DNA from: Calditrichia bacterium
GTDB taxonomy: Bacteria > Calditrichota > Calditrichia > RBG-13-44-9 > J075
Assembly (NCBI GenBank): GCA_028284905.1
Contig: JANQQU010000093.1
Span: forward strand, 248,001-312,000
Length of the DNA stretch: 64,000 nt
Direction of reading: 5' to 3'
This document shows, one piece after another, positions 36,115 to 43,861 of this stretch (position 1 is the first letter of the stretch; each line of letters starts with the position of its first letter). Both the position numbers and the translations under genes were made by a program. A model generated the notes under the pieces. That model saw only the letters and a program-made list of their open reading frames with translations. It was not told where the DNA came from and made no database searches.

Positions 36115-36783
36115 TCAGGGCATCTGTTTTTTACGAACGGCGATATCGCTTTGAAAGGCGTAAATCGAAAACTCATATGGTAAAACGCCGGGCTTAAGAT
36201 AATAATCATGACGCAGGGTAACGGCAGGGGAGAGGTGCTCTTTACAAAAGCGAAAAACCGCTTCCGGGTCCATGTAATACAAATCTGTTTCCTGGTAATC
36301 GACGTAGCAGGAGATACCGTTAAAAGCGAGGCCTTTCCGAACATGGGGAAAAAGTGTTTGCAGAATCGATGTCATAAATCCCCAGTTATCCGCAATCAGG
36401 TTGTTGAAGGTGCCGCTGATAAAAACATAATCAAAATCTTCCGGAACGCCATCCTGCAGAATATCCCACTGTTGAAAACTGGCTGCCGGGAATTTCTGCG
36501 CTGCAGCGGCAATCATATCCGCAGAAATATCATACCCGGTGTATTCGCCCTGGAAACCAGGTTGCTTCTTGAGAATACTGAGCAGGTGGCCGGTGCCGCA
36601 TCCGAAATCGAGAATTTTTGCCGTGCGAAGGTCGCCAATGGCTGCCAATATTTCCAGCCGTTTTTCCTGGGTGGGCAAATCTCCCCACTGCACGCCTTCC
36701 GGTGTATCGCCGTATTGGCTTAATAGGGCGGAGTAGTGTTTGTCCAGCTGTGCGACCGTCTCTCTATACGGATGCTTGCTCAT
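36115..36783 (-). CDS. Class I SAM-dependent methyltransferase of the nonulosonate module
   Basis: 222 residues from ATG 36783, which forms ATGA with the PseG stop; the longer frame to 36924 lies within the pseG gene. Motif I is ILDFGCGTGHLLSI (57-70), then YDISADMI and DFDYVFISGTFNNL (post-I/II). The tight coupling to pseG suggests it acts on the same sugar series, for example N- or O-methylation. It could instead be a non-methylating SAM-fold enzyme. Confidence 0.75.
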   Translation of the reverse strand: MSKHPYRETVAQLDKHYSALLSQYGDTPEGVQWGDLPTQEKRLEILAAIGDLRTAKILDFGCGTGHLLSILKKQPGFQGEYTGYDISADMIAAAAQKFPAASFQQWDILQDGVPEDFDYVFISGTFNNLIADNWGFMTSILQTLFPHVRKGLAFNGISCYVDYQETDLYYMDPEAVFRFCKEHLSPAVTLRHDYYLKPGVLPYEFSIYAFQSDIAVRKKQMP

Positions 36784-37847
36784 AAAATAGTCCTTCGAAA
36801 TTGCGTTGCCTGAACCGGCAACATGTGCCGGATAACCCGTTCCACGCCATATCCATCGATCAGGTTGCGCCCTTGTTTGCTCATGGAAGTGCGGGTAAAT
36901 CCGCCCGGAAGTTGATCCCGGCACAACGCTTCAATAGCGCTGCTTATATTGGCAACGTCGCAATCGCGATGAAAGCCGTGGTAATATAAAATTCCCCGTT
37001 CATGCAATCGCCGGGCAGTTTCAATCTGATGATCTTCAATGGTTATGATGATGCCGGGAAGCCCCATAAAAGCCATTTCCCAGATAGTGCCTCCCCCGGC
37101 AGTAATCGATACATCGGCCCAGGCCATTAATTCCGGCATGCCTCCGGTGTTTTCAATAATTTCGATCGCGGTGCTACTCGATTGGCTCGCTATCTTCAGG
37201 CTGTCCAAATGAGGATTGCTGCCGCCGGCGATAACAATAACTTCCAGGTCTTTGAGTTGGCTGATTGATAAGGCCTGAATGACTTTTAAAGTGACATTAT
37301 CCGGATCGCTGCCACCCATGGTAACCAGTATACGTTTCGCTCGCGGGGCGATGATTCGTTCCCCTTCCCGCCAGGGCCAAAACTCTTCCCTTAACATCGT
37401 ATATTGACAGCCGAGCAATAATTGGGTGTTATCCTGTTTTTGCTGATAGTAGGTATCACTGGCACTAAGATTTTGATTTAAGACGATATCCGCGAAATAG
37501 GTTTTTGCATGACCAAAATCATCGATGAAAAAGAGCTTCAGACCCGCAGCTTTTATACGTTGCTGATAGTCACCGCTAAAATGATAACCATCGACAATGA
37601 TCCAGTCGTTGCCGGTTTCCTTGGTAATGCGGGCGGTCGCTGCTGCATCGGCGGCGCTGCCAGGGGGCTCGTGGTGATAAAGCACCGTGAACCCTGAGTT
37701 TTGAAGCCGCTCAGCCAATGAAGGGGAAGGCATCGCCATGAGAAAAGTAGCCGTTTCTCCTGCGACTTTTCGTGCCTGAGCGAGGGCCATACAACGCATG
37801 ACGTGCCCGGTACCAATTTCCACTGAAGCATCCGCGCGGATAATCAT
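36780..37847 (-). CDS. pseG: PseG-type UDP-sugar hydrolase
   Basis: 355 residues. The start IIRADASVEIGTGHVMRCMALAQA is diagnostic of PseG (GT-B-like hydrolase releasing 2,4-diacetamido-2,4,6-trideoxy-altrose from UDP). Other conserved parts are VDGYHFSGDYQ, FIDDFGHA, VTMGGSDPDNVT and SITAGGGTIWEMAFMGLP. Some bacteria fuse PseG to the PseH acetyltransferase, but no GNAT motif is seen at either end here. It is separated from the SDR gene by a 537-nt gap that carries two repeat elements, so it may begin a separate transcript. Confidence 0.9.
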   Translation of the reverse strand: MIIRADASVEIGTGHVMRCMALAQARKVAGETATFLMAMPSPSLAERLQNSGFTVLYHHEPPGSAADAAATARITKETGNDWIIVDGYHFSGDYQQRIKAAGLKLFFIDDFGHAKTYFADIVLNQNLSASDTYYQQKQDNTQLLLGCQYTMLREEFWPWREGERIIAPRAKRILVTMGGSDPDNVTLKVIQALSISQLKDLEVIVIAGGSNPHLDSLKIASQSSSTAIEIIENTGGMPELMAWADVSITAGGGTIWEMAFMGLPGIIITIEDHQIETARRLHERGILYYHGFHRDCDVANISSAIEALCRDQLPGGFTRTSMSKQGRNLIDGYGVERVIRHMLPVQATQFRRTIL

Positions 37848-37899
37848 TGAAGATTCCTGTCCATTAAAAATTCGGTCGTGTTGAATTTGTAATATTTTT

Positions 37900-38198
37900 G
37901 GTTCTCTGACATATTTTGTGATTCAGTATTATTTGTAGCACCTCTTGTGTAACCCTTTCAGGGTAAAATCTTTTAGGGGTTTTAACCCTGGGCTGAAAAG
38001 AATGTCAGCCCAGGGTTAAAACCTGTAACCGCTTCGCGGTAAAATACGCCAAAGGCGTTACAGACCTCAACCGTGGGGCGTTGTTCTTTCGCACCCCACG
38101 GTTGGGAGATAACTTTTTACAAACCCTGAAGGGGTTACAGAATTTTTCATCTTAAATTTTGCCAATAAATATATTTTCACAAAATATGTCAGAGAACC
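37900..38198. mobile_element. MITE-like 299-bp element with 21-bp perfect terminal inverted repeats
   Basis: Positions 37900-37920 and 38178-38198 are perfect 21-bp inverted copies. Inside are a 19-bp perfect hairpin (37978-37996 with 38005-38023), an 11-bp hairpin (38068-38078 with 38094-38104), a 41-nt unit bounded by CTGTAAC and GTTACAG (38023-38063), and outer ACCCTTTCAGGGT/ACCCTGAAGGGGT motifs (37952-37964, 38123-38135). There is no coding frame. TATTTTT appears next to the left end and one base off the right end, possibly a target duplication. The structure fits a non-autonomous element or a large palindromic repeat cluster that inserted between pseG and the SDR gene. Confidence 0.65.
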
Positions 38199-38212
38199 TT
38201 ATTTTTAAAAGT

Positions 38213-38324
38213 TGTCATTGCCCCAAAGGGATCCCTACGGGGCGATCCCGGCTGCCGGGAGAAGCAATCTCGGTTGGTGCATCTACAAGGAGATCGCTTC
38301 GTCGCTGTACTCCTCGCGATGACA
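38213..38324. repeat. Dispersed-type palindromic repeat (GTCATTGC...GCGATGAC)
   Basis: About 112 bp bounded by TGTCATTG (38213-38220) and the near-inverted CGATGACA (38317-38324). The right arm reads GAGATCGCTTCGTCGCTGTA followed by CTCCTCGCGATGAC, and the middle carries GATCCCGGCTGCCGGGA-type palindromes. This kind of GTCATTGCGAGGAG element is a common intergenic repeat in many environmental bacteria (established observation, recalled). It lies directly next to the 299-bp element, making this gap a repeat hot spot. The rest of the 37848-38384 gap holds nothing else. Confidence 0.6.
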
Positions 38325-38384
38325 GGTTAAATTACAATCAGCAATATTTCTTTAGCACTACTTCTTTAGCACTACTTTAAATAC

Positions 38385-39164
38385 CTACCAGGCGAGCCAG
38401 CCGCCGTCGACCGATAAGCTGGCGCCCGTAATATAGGATGCTTCCTCTGAGGCAAGAAAGGCAACGCTGCTGGCGACTTCATGCGGTTTCGCCATTCTCC
38501 CCAGCATGGTCTTTCGGTTATAATTGCGGAGGAACTCATTCTCCTGCCGGTCGGAAGCACGGACACCGCCGGAGACGATTGCATTCACCCGAATTCCGCG
38601 ATGGCCCCATTTGCCGGCAAGGAAGCGGATCATGCCCAATCCACCAGCTTTAACCGCTGCGTATTGAATCGGCGTTTGCAACATCCCTTCCGGGTAAATG
38701 GATGGGTCCACCCCGGAGAGGGCGTAAATGGAGGAGAGAAATACGATATTTGCCGATGTTTCCGGAGGCAGCTCGTCCACCATCTTGCGGGCTGCGATAA
38801 AATGACCGGCAACATCAACCTCAAAAAGTTTGTTGAATCCGGCATGTGATAAATCTTCGAAGGTAACGTCTACACCGTCTCGCTGGGAGGCATTGGCAAT
38901 AAGGATTGTCGGTAGTTTTTCCATGCTTTTTAATTGTGCAAAGGCATTGTTAATGCTGTTTTCTTCTTCCAGATTGATTTCCAATGGAATCAGGTTTTCC
39001 TGGTTAATGCCCGTTTGATCTTCAATCCATTGTTGCGCTTTTTCGAGCTGACGGGAGGCGACAATAACCATCGCCCCTTCTGCAGCGAGGCGATGGACTA
39101 CTGCGCCGCCAATTAAACCGGTGGCCCCGGTAACCATGGCAATTTTGCCGGATAAACCTCTCAC
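38385..39164 (-). CDS. Short-chain dehydrogenase/reductase
   Basis: 259 residues. Cofactor loop MVTGATGLIGGAVVH (10-24), catalytic Ser in FLSSIYALSG and the Y-x3-K pair in YAAVKAGGLG; the C-terminus ASYITGASLSVDGGW is typical of classical SDRs. The start is GTG at 39164, with a strong GGAGG 6 nt upstream inside the end of the previous gene (2-nt gap), so it is co-translated with the cytidylyltransferase genes. In nonulosonate loci such reductases modify the sugar or its side chain; the substrate is unknown. Confidence 0.85.
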   Translation of the reverse strand: MRGLSGKIAMVTGATGLIGGAVVHRLAAEGAMVIVASRQLEKAQQWIEDQTGINQENLIPLEINLEEENSINNAFAQLKSMEKLPTILIANASQRDGVDVTFEDLSHAGFNKLFEVDVAGHFIAARKMVDELPPETSANIVFLSSIYALSGVDPSIYPEGMLQTPIQYAAVKAGGLGMIRFLAGKWGHRGIRVNAIVSGGVRASDRQENEFLRNYNRKTMLGRMAKPHEVASSVAFLASEEASYITGASLSVDGGWLAW

Positions 39165-39165
39165 T

Positions 39166-39864
39166 TTAATTCCTCCGTAATAAAAATTCGCATAAATCCA
39201 GTTCGAAATTTGTCGCCACGTGGACAGATCGTTCTTCCGGGGTTTCTACCATGCCGAGCCGTTCTCCGAAAAAGTGATCGATTTCCCGCACCGCTTCAAA
39301 CTTGCCGATTTTAATCGAGCCGTTTGGGCGAAAGACGGGGGGCAACAGGGGACGTTCCATAATATATTTTTCACCAAAATACATCTCCCAATACCCTTTT
39401 TCATTCGTATGCAATGCCCAGTGAAAATAGTGGGGATCGACCGGCGTTACGCTTACGACGAAGTCCACATCATCTTCCTGGTAGACGGACATCCCCTGGC
39501 GAATATCTTCGGCGGAACGTAAAGGTGAGGTAGGCTGTAAACAAACCAGTGTCTCGATTGGTTGCCCCTTGTTAATTAAATATTCCGCCAAATGCTGGCA
39601 GGGAACATTAGAGCCGACAAGATCGCCACATAAATCTTCCGGCATTAAATATGGAACCTGAGCGCCATAAGAAACGGCGATCTCGGCAATTTCTGCGCTA
39701 TTGGTGCAAACATAAACGTCTTCGAATAGTTCACTCCGCAGCGCTGCTTCAATTGAATAAGCGATCATCGGTTTGCCGGCGACCGGCATGATGTTTTTCC
39801 CCGGTAATCGCTTGCTTCCTGCTCTTGCAGGAATTGCGCAAAGCGTTTTTTCAGCGTAAGCCAT
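39166..39864 (-). CDS. CMP-nonulosonic acid synthetase-like cytidylyltransferase (second copy)
   Basis: 232 residues. CAIPARAGSKRLPGKNIMPV is the nucleotide-binding motif of the NeuA/PseF/KdsB group, followed by KPMIAYSIEAAL, CLQPTSPLRSAEDI and VSVTPVDPHYFHWAL. The reaction is CTP plus sugar acid to CMP-sugar. It overlaps the PseF-like gene by 14 nt. Two adjacent synthetases imply either two sugar acids or one enzyme that has taken another substrate; it is less close to PseF in its middle section (YGAQVPYLMPEDL). Confidence 0.8.
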   Translation of the reverse strand: MAYAEKTLCAIPARAGSKRLPGKNIMPVAGKPMIAYSIEAALRSELFEDVYVCTNSAEIAEIAVSYGAQVPYLMPEDLCGDLVGSNVPCQHLAEYLINKGQPIETLVCLQPTSPLRSAEDIRQGMSVYQEDDVDFVVSVTPVDPHYFHWALHTNEKGYWEMYFGEKYIMERPLLPPVFRPNGSIKIGKFEAVREIDHFFGERLGMVETPEERSVHVATNFELDLCEFLLRRN

Positions 39865-40621
39865 TGGTACCCTCTTTTCTAAATGGAGAAATGTTGATTG
39901 ATTCTAGTGGAGAGTAACCATCCCTATCCTGTAAACCCCTTACCAGAATCTCAGCTAATTCCAGATCCTGGTTGTCATCAATATCCAAACCGCGGTTGGC
40001 ATCCATTGGTGCAATGTGGAATGCGTCTCCGTAGTAGGACTTGTGCTGCCGTAAATCCTCGGCACGTGCCCACCAGATGGCGCCGGTAGGGCAGTAAGTT
40101 GTGCCAATGTCATGGCTATCCAGTAAATTCTCTTCACCAAATATCCATTGACCATACCCTTGTTGATCCGCAGTCATTGCCCAATGCGGGTAAAGACCAC
40201 GGTATTCTATTGCTGCAATTTGAAATTTGCGTTGGTTGTCTCGAAACAATTGATAATGATCGACAATATCTTCGCTGCGTTTGAGGGGACAATTAGGCAT
40301 CAGCTGGCAGATCGCATCTACTTTCAAACCTTCATCTGCCAGTGTGTCGAGCACATGAAAAGCGACATCTTCCAGACTGGCCTGGTCGGTAGCGAAAGCT
40401 GGCGGGCGCGGAAAAAACTCGGCCCCATACCATTCGGCGATTTCGCCGGTGAGCGGATCATCGCTGGAAACAATAATCCTTTCGAATAAATTGCTGTTTT
40501 TCGCAGCAACAATACTGTAAGCAAGCATCGGATGCCCAAAGAAGGGCAAAATATTCTTACCTGGTACCCGTTTTGAACCTCCACGGGCGGGGATCAGTGC
40601 AATCAGTTTTTCATTTGCCAT
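39851..40621 (-). CDS. pseF: CMP-pseudaminic acid synthetase-like cytidylyltransferase
   Basis: 256 residues. ALIPARGGSKRVPGKNILPF, HPMLAYSIVAAKNSNLFERI, SSDDPLTGEIAEWYGAEFFPRP and CQLMPNCPLKRSEDI match PseF. It activates the nonulosonic acid with CTP for the glycosyltransferase. It overlaps the aldo/keto reductase gene by 19 nt upstream and the second cytidylyltransferase by 14 nt downstream, placing it firmly in the pseudaminate sub-operon. Confidence 0.85.
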   Translation of the reverse strand: MANEKLIALIPARGGSKRVPGKNILPFFGHPMLAYSIVAAKNSNLFERIIVSSDDPLTGEIAEWYGAEFFPRPPAFATDQASLEDVAFHVLDTLADEGLKVDAICQLMPNCPLKRSEDIVDHYQLFRDNQRKFQIAAIEYRGLYPHWAMTADQQGYGQWIFGEENLLDSHDIGTTYCPTGAIWWARAEDLRQHKSYYGDAFHIAPMDANRGLDIDDNQDLELAEILVRGLQDRDGYSPLESINISPFRKEGTNGLR

Positions 40622-41544
40622 AATGCCGGATTTAATAGTGTGGTGGAAGCATTATTTAATTGTAATTCCACGAATTCACAGTCTTTGGTGGAGAGCGCAG
40701 GTCGCTGAAAAAGCGCTATGTTTTCTTTCATTTGTGCTGGCGTTTCAATGCCAATGACGATACTGTCTATCCAGTCTTGTGCCCGAACGTAGGCAAAACA
40801 AAGATCCTGGCGGTTTTGACGATTGAGTTGGCTGCTTACCATATTTAAGCGCCGGTGCCAGCTGGCGGCATCGATATTTTTTAAACGAGCCATTATCGGC
40901 AGATCGGTTACTAAAAATCCCTGTAGCAGAACACTACGGGCATGAATGATGATATCTTTTCTTTCCCGGGCCATCGTTGGAATACCGGCTTGCTGCCAAC
41001 GCCAGTCCAGCAAATTGAAAGGCAGCTGAATATGGCCGATAGTGTTATCTTGTAAAGCGCTTATTGCTTCGTCCGGGGTGTAAACCGAAACGCCCAAAGT
41101 CTTAATCTTGCCGTCATCCTGCAATTGGCGAAGGGTTTTCCAGATTATGCCATTGAAGGCCGAACGGTGTTCCCAGCGATGAAGCAGTAAAGTATCGATA
41201 GCACTTTGCTGCAATTCTTTGCAGGATGTTTCAACACTTGCTTGCACCCGGTCAGCAACATCTTTTTGTGCCGATTCCGGGGTTAAATCATCCAGCGGGT
41301 CCAGCTTGGTGATCACAGTGATTTCGGTTTCCCCAACTTCTTGTAGCGCATTTCCGATCCGTCGCTCAGCCTCGCCATATGCCCGAGCAGTATCGAATGT
41401 AGTTATCCCGGACTCGATAGCCTGTTTTAATAAAAATGTCGCGGCAGTGTCGTCCGGTTTACCGGTCTGATTGGCTAGCCCATATGTCAGACCCAACTGA
41501 ACTGTGCCAAGTGTGAACAATTGTTGCTGCTTACTAGCTGTCAT
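40603..41544 (-). CDS. Aldo/keto reductase
   Basis: 313 residues. The TIM-barrel tetrad is visible: Asp and Tyr in TFDTARAYGEAE, Lys in VITKLDP and His in LLLHRWEH; the C-terminal SIVIGIETPAQMKEN is the cofactor 2'-phosphate/GxxT region. Aldo/keto reductases are regular companions of pseB-pseC-pseF in polysaccharide and flagellin glycosylation loci (family context), but their step is not settled. Lies 31 nt after pseC. Confidence 0.85.
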   Translation of the reverse strand: MTASKQQQLFTLGTVQLGLTYGLANQTGKPDDTAATFLLKQAIESGITTFDTARAYGEAERRIGNALQEVGETEITVITKLDPLDDLTPESAQKDVADRVQASVETSCKELQQSAIDTLLLHRWEHRSAFNGIIWKTLRQLQDDGKIKTLGVSVYTPDEAISALQDNTIGHIQLPFNLLDWRWQQAGIPTMARERKDIIIHARSVLLQGFLVTDLPIMARLKNIDAASWHRRLNMVSSQLNRQNRQDLCFAYVRAQDWIDSIVIGIETPAQMKENIALFQRPALSTKDCEFVELQLNNASTTLLNPALWQMKN

Positions 41545-41575
41545 TAATTTCGAAGTTTTCTCAAACTTTTATAAT

Positions 41576-42766
41576 TCACTTTGTTGAGTCAATTTTTGCA
41601 CCACTTAAAATCGTTTTCAATGTCTCTGCAATCCGTTGCTGATCGGCATCCGTTAACCCGTAAAACAATGGTATACTAATCGCTTCCTGATAATAAGATT
41701 CGGCCTGGGGATAATCACCCATCTGAAATCCCAATTGCTGGTAATAGGGTTGGGTATGCACCGGAATGTAATGCAGATTGACACCAATGCTCGCCGCACG
41801 CAGCGCTTCAAACACTTCCCGGTGGGATTTACCGCTTGCTGCTTCATCGACCCTGATGATATACAGGTGCCAGCTGGAGTTCGTATCCGGATGTTGCGCC
41901 GGTAATGTTAACGGTAATTCCTTGAGGAGGTGATTGTATTGTGCTGCTAATCTGCGTCTGCGGGCGATAAACGCATCCAATCGCTGCATTTGACTGACTC
42001 CCAACGCTGCCTGAATATCGGTAATTCTGTAATTATATCCAAGTTCTAGTTGTTGATAATACCAGGGGCCATGGCTTTCTCCCTGCATTACGGATTTATC
42101 TCTGGTGATGCCGTGGGTGCGAAGCCGAATGAGCTTATCATAAATATCTTTCCGGTTTGTTAATATCATGCCCCCTTCACCGGTGGTCACTATTTTTACC
42201 GGATGAAAACTGAAAACAGCCATATCAGAAAATTCACAGTTGCCCACTTTTTTGCCATTATAACAGGCGCCAATAGCGTGGGAAGCATCTTCCAGAATGG
42301 TAAATTTATATCTCTCTGCCAACTCGGCTATCGCTGCCATTTCGCAGGATTGCCCGGCGAGATGTACCGGCACAACCACTTTCGGGGGTTTATTTGCTTT
42401 CTCTGCGATTGCCAGTTTCTCGGCTAATGCGGCAATGGAAAGATTATAAGTTGCCGGGTCAATATCAATAAAATCTACCTGGGCGCCACAATAGCGGCCG
42501 CAATTGGCGGATGCGACGAAGGTAATCGGAGAAGTCCAGAGAATGTCTTCCGATCCCAAACCCGCAGCCAGGCAGCTGATGTGCAGTGCCGCCGTTGCGT
42601 TGGATACTGCCACAGCATATTTGGCGCCGCAATATTCCGCCACTGTTTGCTCAAAGCGGCTGATTGTTGGGCCCTGGGTAATCCAGTCCGATTTTAGAAC
42701 ATTAATAACGGCATCGATATCTTCTTGTTGAATATCTTGTTTGCCATAAGGGATATAAGGTAGCAT
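41576..42766 (-). CDS. pseC: PseC-type UDP-4-amino sugar aminotransferase
   Basis: 396 residues. Start PYIPYGKQDIQQEDIDAVI and DWITQGPTISRFE are characteristic of PseC. PLP-binding: D160 in ILEDASHAIG and K191 in FHPVKIVTTGEGGM. It converts the 4-keto product of PseB to UDP-4-amino-4,6-dideoxy-N-acetyl-altrosamine with glutamate as donor. The gene lies 31 nt downstream of pseB, in the order usual for these pathways. Confidence 0.92.
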   Translation of the reverse strand: MLPYIPYGKQDIQQEDIDAVINVLKSDWITQGPTISRFEQTVAEYCGAKYAVAVSNATAALHISCLAAGLGSEDILWTSPITFVASANCGRYCGAQVDFIDIDPATYNLSIAALAEKLAIAEKANKPPKVVVPVHLAGQSCEMAAIAELAERYKFTILEDASHAIGACYNGKKVGNCEFSDMAVFSFHPVKIVTTGEGGMILTNRKDIYDKLIRLRTHGITRDKSVMQGESHGPWYYQQLELGYNYRITDIQAALGVSQMQRLDAFIARRRRLAAQYNHLLKELPLTLPAQHPDTNSSWHLYIIRVDEAASGKSHREVFEALRAASIGVNLHYIPVHTQPYYQQLGFQMGDYPQAESYYQEAISIPLFYGLTDADQQRIAETLKTILSGAKIDSTK

Positions 42767-42797
42767 TTATGATCTCCGAAACTATCAACACTGATAG

Positions 42798-43781
42798 CTA
42801 TGCAGGCTCTTCTTCGTGAACTAATTTTTTCAAATCATCGATAGACAACCATTGTTCATTGGCATCACTCGTATAGCGGAAACCATCCGGCAAAGGGCGA
42901 GCGCCTTCAATTTCTTTACTTTCCCACCAGGGGTGAATTGGTTGGATGATGAACATGTCATCAATCTCCAGAGTATGATGGGATTCACTTGCAGAGAGCA
43001 GGTCTTCATGAAGTTTCTCTCCAGGGCGAATGCCAATTGTCTTTACCGTCGACTTCGGGGCGATTGCTTTTGCCAGGTCCATAATATTCATACTGGGAAT
43101 TTTCGGCACAAAGACCTCACCGCCCTGCATTAATTCAATCGACCGAATAACAAAGCGAACCCCTTGCTGCAATGTTAACCAAAAGCGTGTCATTCGGGGA
43201 TCAGTTACAGTAATATGGCCATTTTGCTTCTGCTTAAAGAAAAGGGGAATAACACTGCCCCGGCTGCCGACAACATTGCCATAACGTACCGAGCTAAAAC
43301 GAATGTCATTTTCGCCACTATAGGAATTCGCCTGAACAAATAGTTTCTCGGCAACCAATTTCGTCGCGCCATACAAATTGACCGGGTTGACGGATTTATC
43401 GGTACTCAAGGCTAATACCCGTTTAACACCGTTATCCAGCGCGGCATCAATAACATTCCTGCCACCCATAATATTGGTCATGATCGCTTCGAAGGGATTA
43501 TATTCGCAAGCCGGTACTTGCTTCAATGCGGCCGCATGAACGACTACGTCTACGCCTTGCATTGCCCGGCGAAGGCGATCGACATCGCGAACATCACCGA
43601 TGAAAAATCGTAGATTCGGATGATCAAACCCTCCAACGCGCATTTCATGCTGTTTCAGTTCGTCCCTGCTAAAAATAATGACTTTTTTCGGTTGATATTC
43701 TCTTAGTAGCGTTTTTGCAAACATTTTTCCAAATGAGCCGGTACCTCCGGTTATCAGCACCGATGATGATTGCCAATCCAT
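42798..43781 (-). CDS. pseB: PseB-type UDP-GlcNAc 4,6-dehydratase (inverting)
   Basis: 327 residues. NAD-binding ITGGTGSFGKMFAKTL (10-25); catalytic D128 and K129 in LSTDKS, Y137 and K141 in LYGATK. The segment VIIFSRDELKQHEM is specific for the PseB/FlaA1 group. It is the soluble short form without membrane helices. It opens the nonulosonate module and follows the ABC transporter genes after 80 nt. Confidence 0.93.
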   Translation of the reverse strand: MDWQSSSVLITGGTGSFGKMFAKTLLREYQPKKVIIFSRDELKQHEMRVGGFDHPNLRFFIGDVRDVDRLRRAMQGVDVVVHAAALKQVPACEYNPFEAIMTNIMGGRNVIDAALDNGVKRVLALSTDKSVNPVNLYGATKLVAEKLFVQANSYSGENDIRFSSVRYGNVVGSRGSVIPLFFKQKQNGHITVTDPRMTRFWLTLQQGVRFVIRSIELMQGGEVFVPKIPSMNIMDLAKAIAPKSTVKTIGIRPGEKLHEDLLSASESHHTLEIDDMFIIQPIHPWWESKEIEGARPLPDGFRYTSDANEQWLSIDDLKKLVHEEEPA

Positions 43782-43861
43782 TATCCTTCTCCTCTATTAA
43801 CTACAAGATTCAATATTGATATCTTTTCTGATTACAGTTCTTTTATGATGTTTGTCGACCA

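Noticed and set aside
36115-36924. Long N-terminal form of the methyltransferase after pseG
   Set aside because: The extension is the end of pseG read in another frame; ATG 36783 gives the ATGA overlap.
37893-38206. TATTTTT as target-site duplication of the 299-bp element
   Set aside because: The right copy is one base away from the repeat end and the surroundings are AT-rich, so chance is likely.
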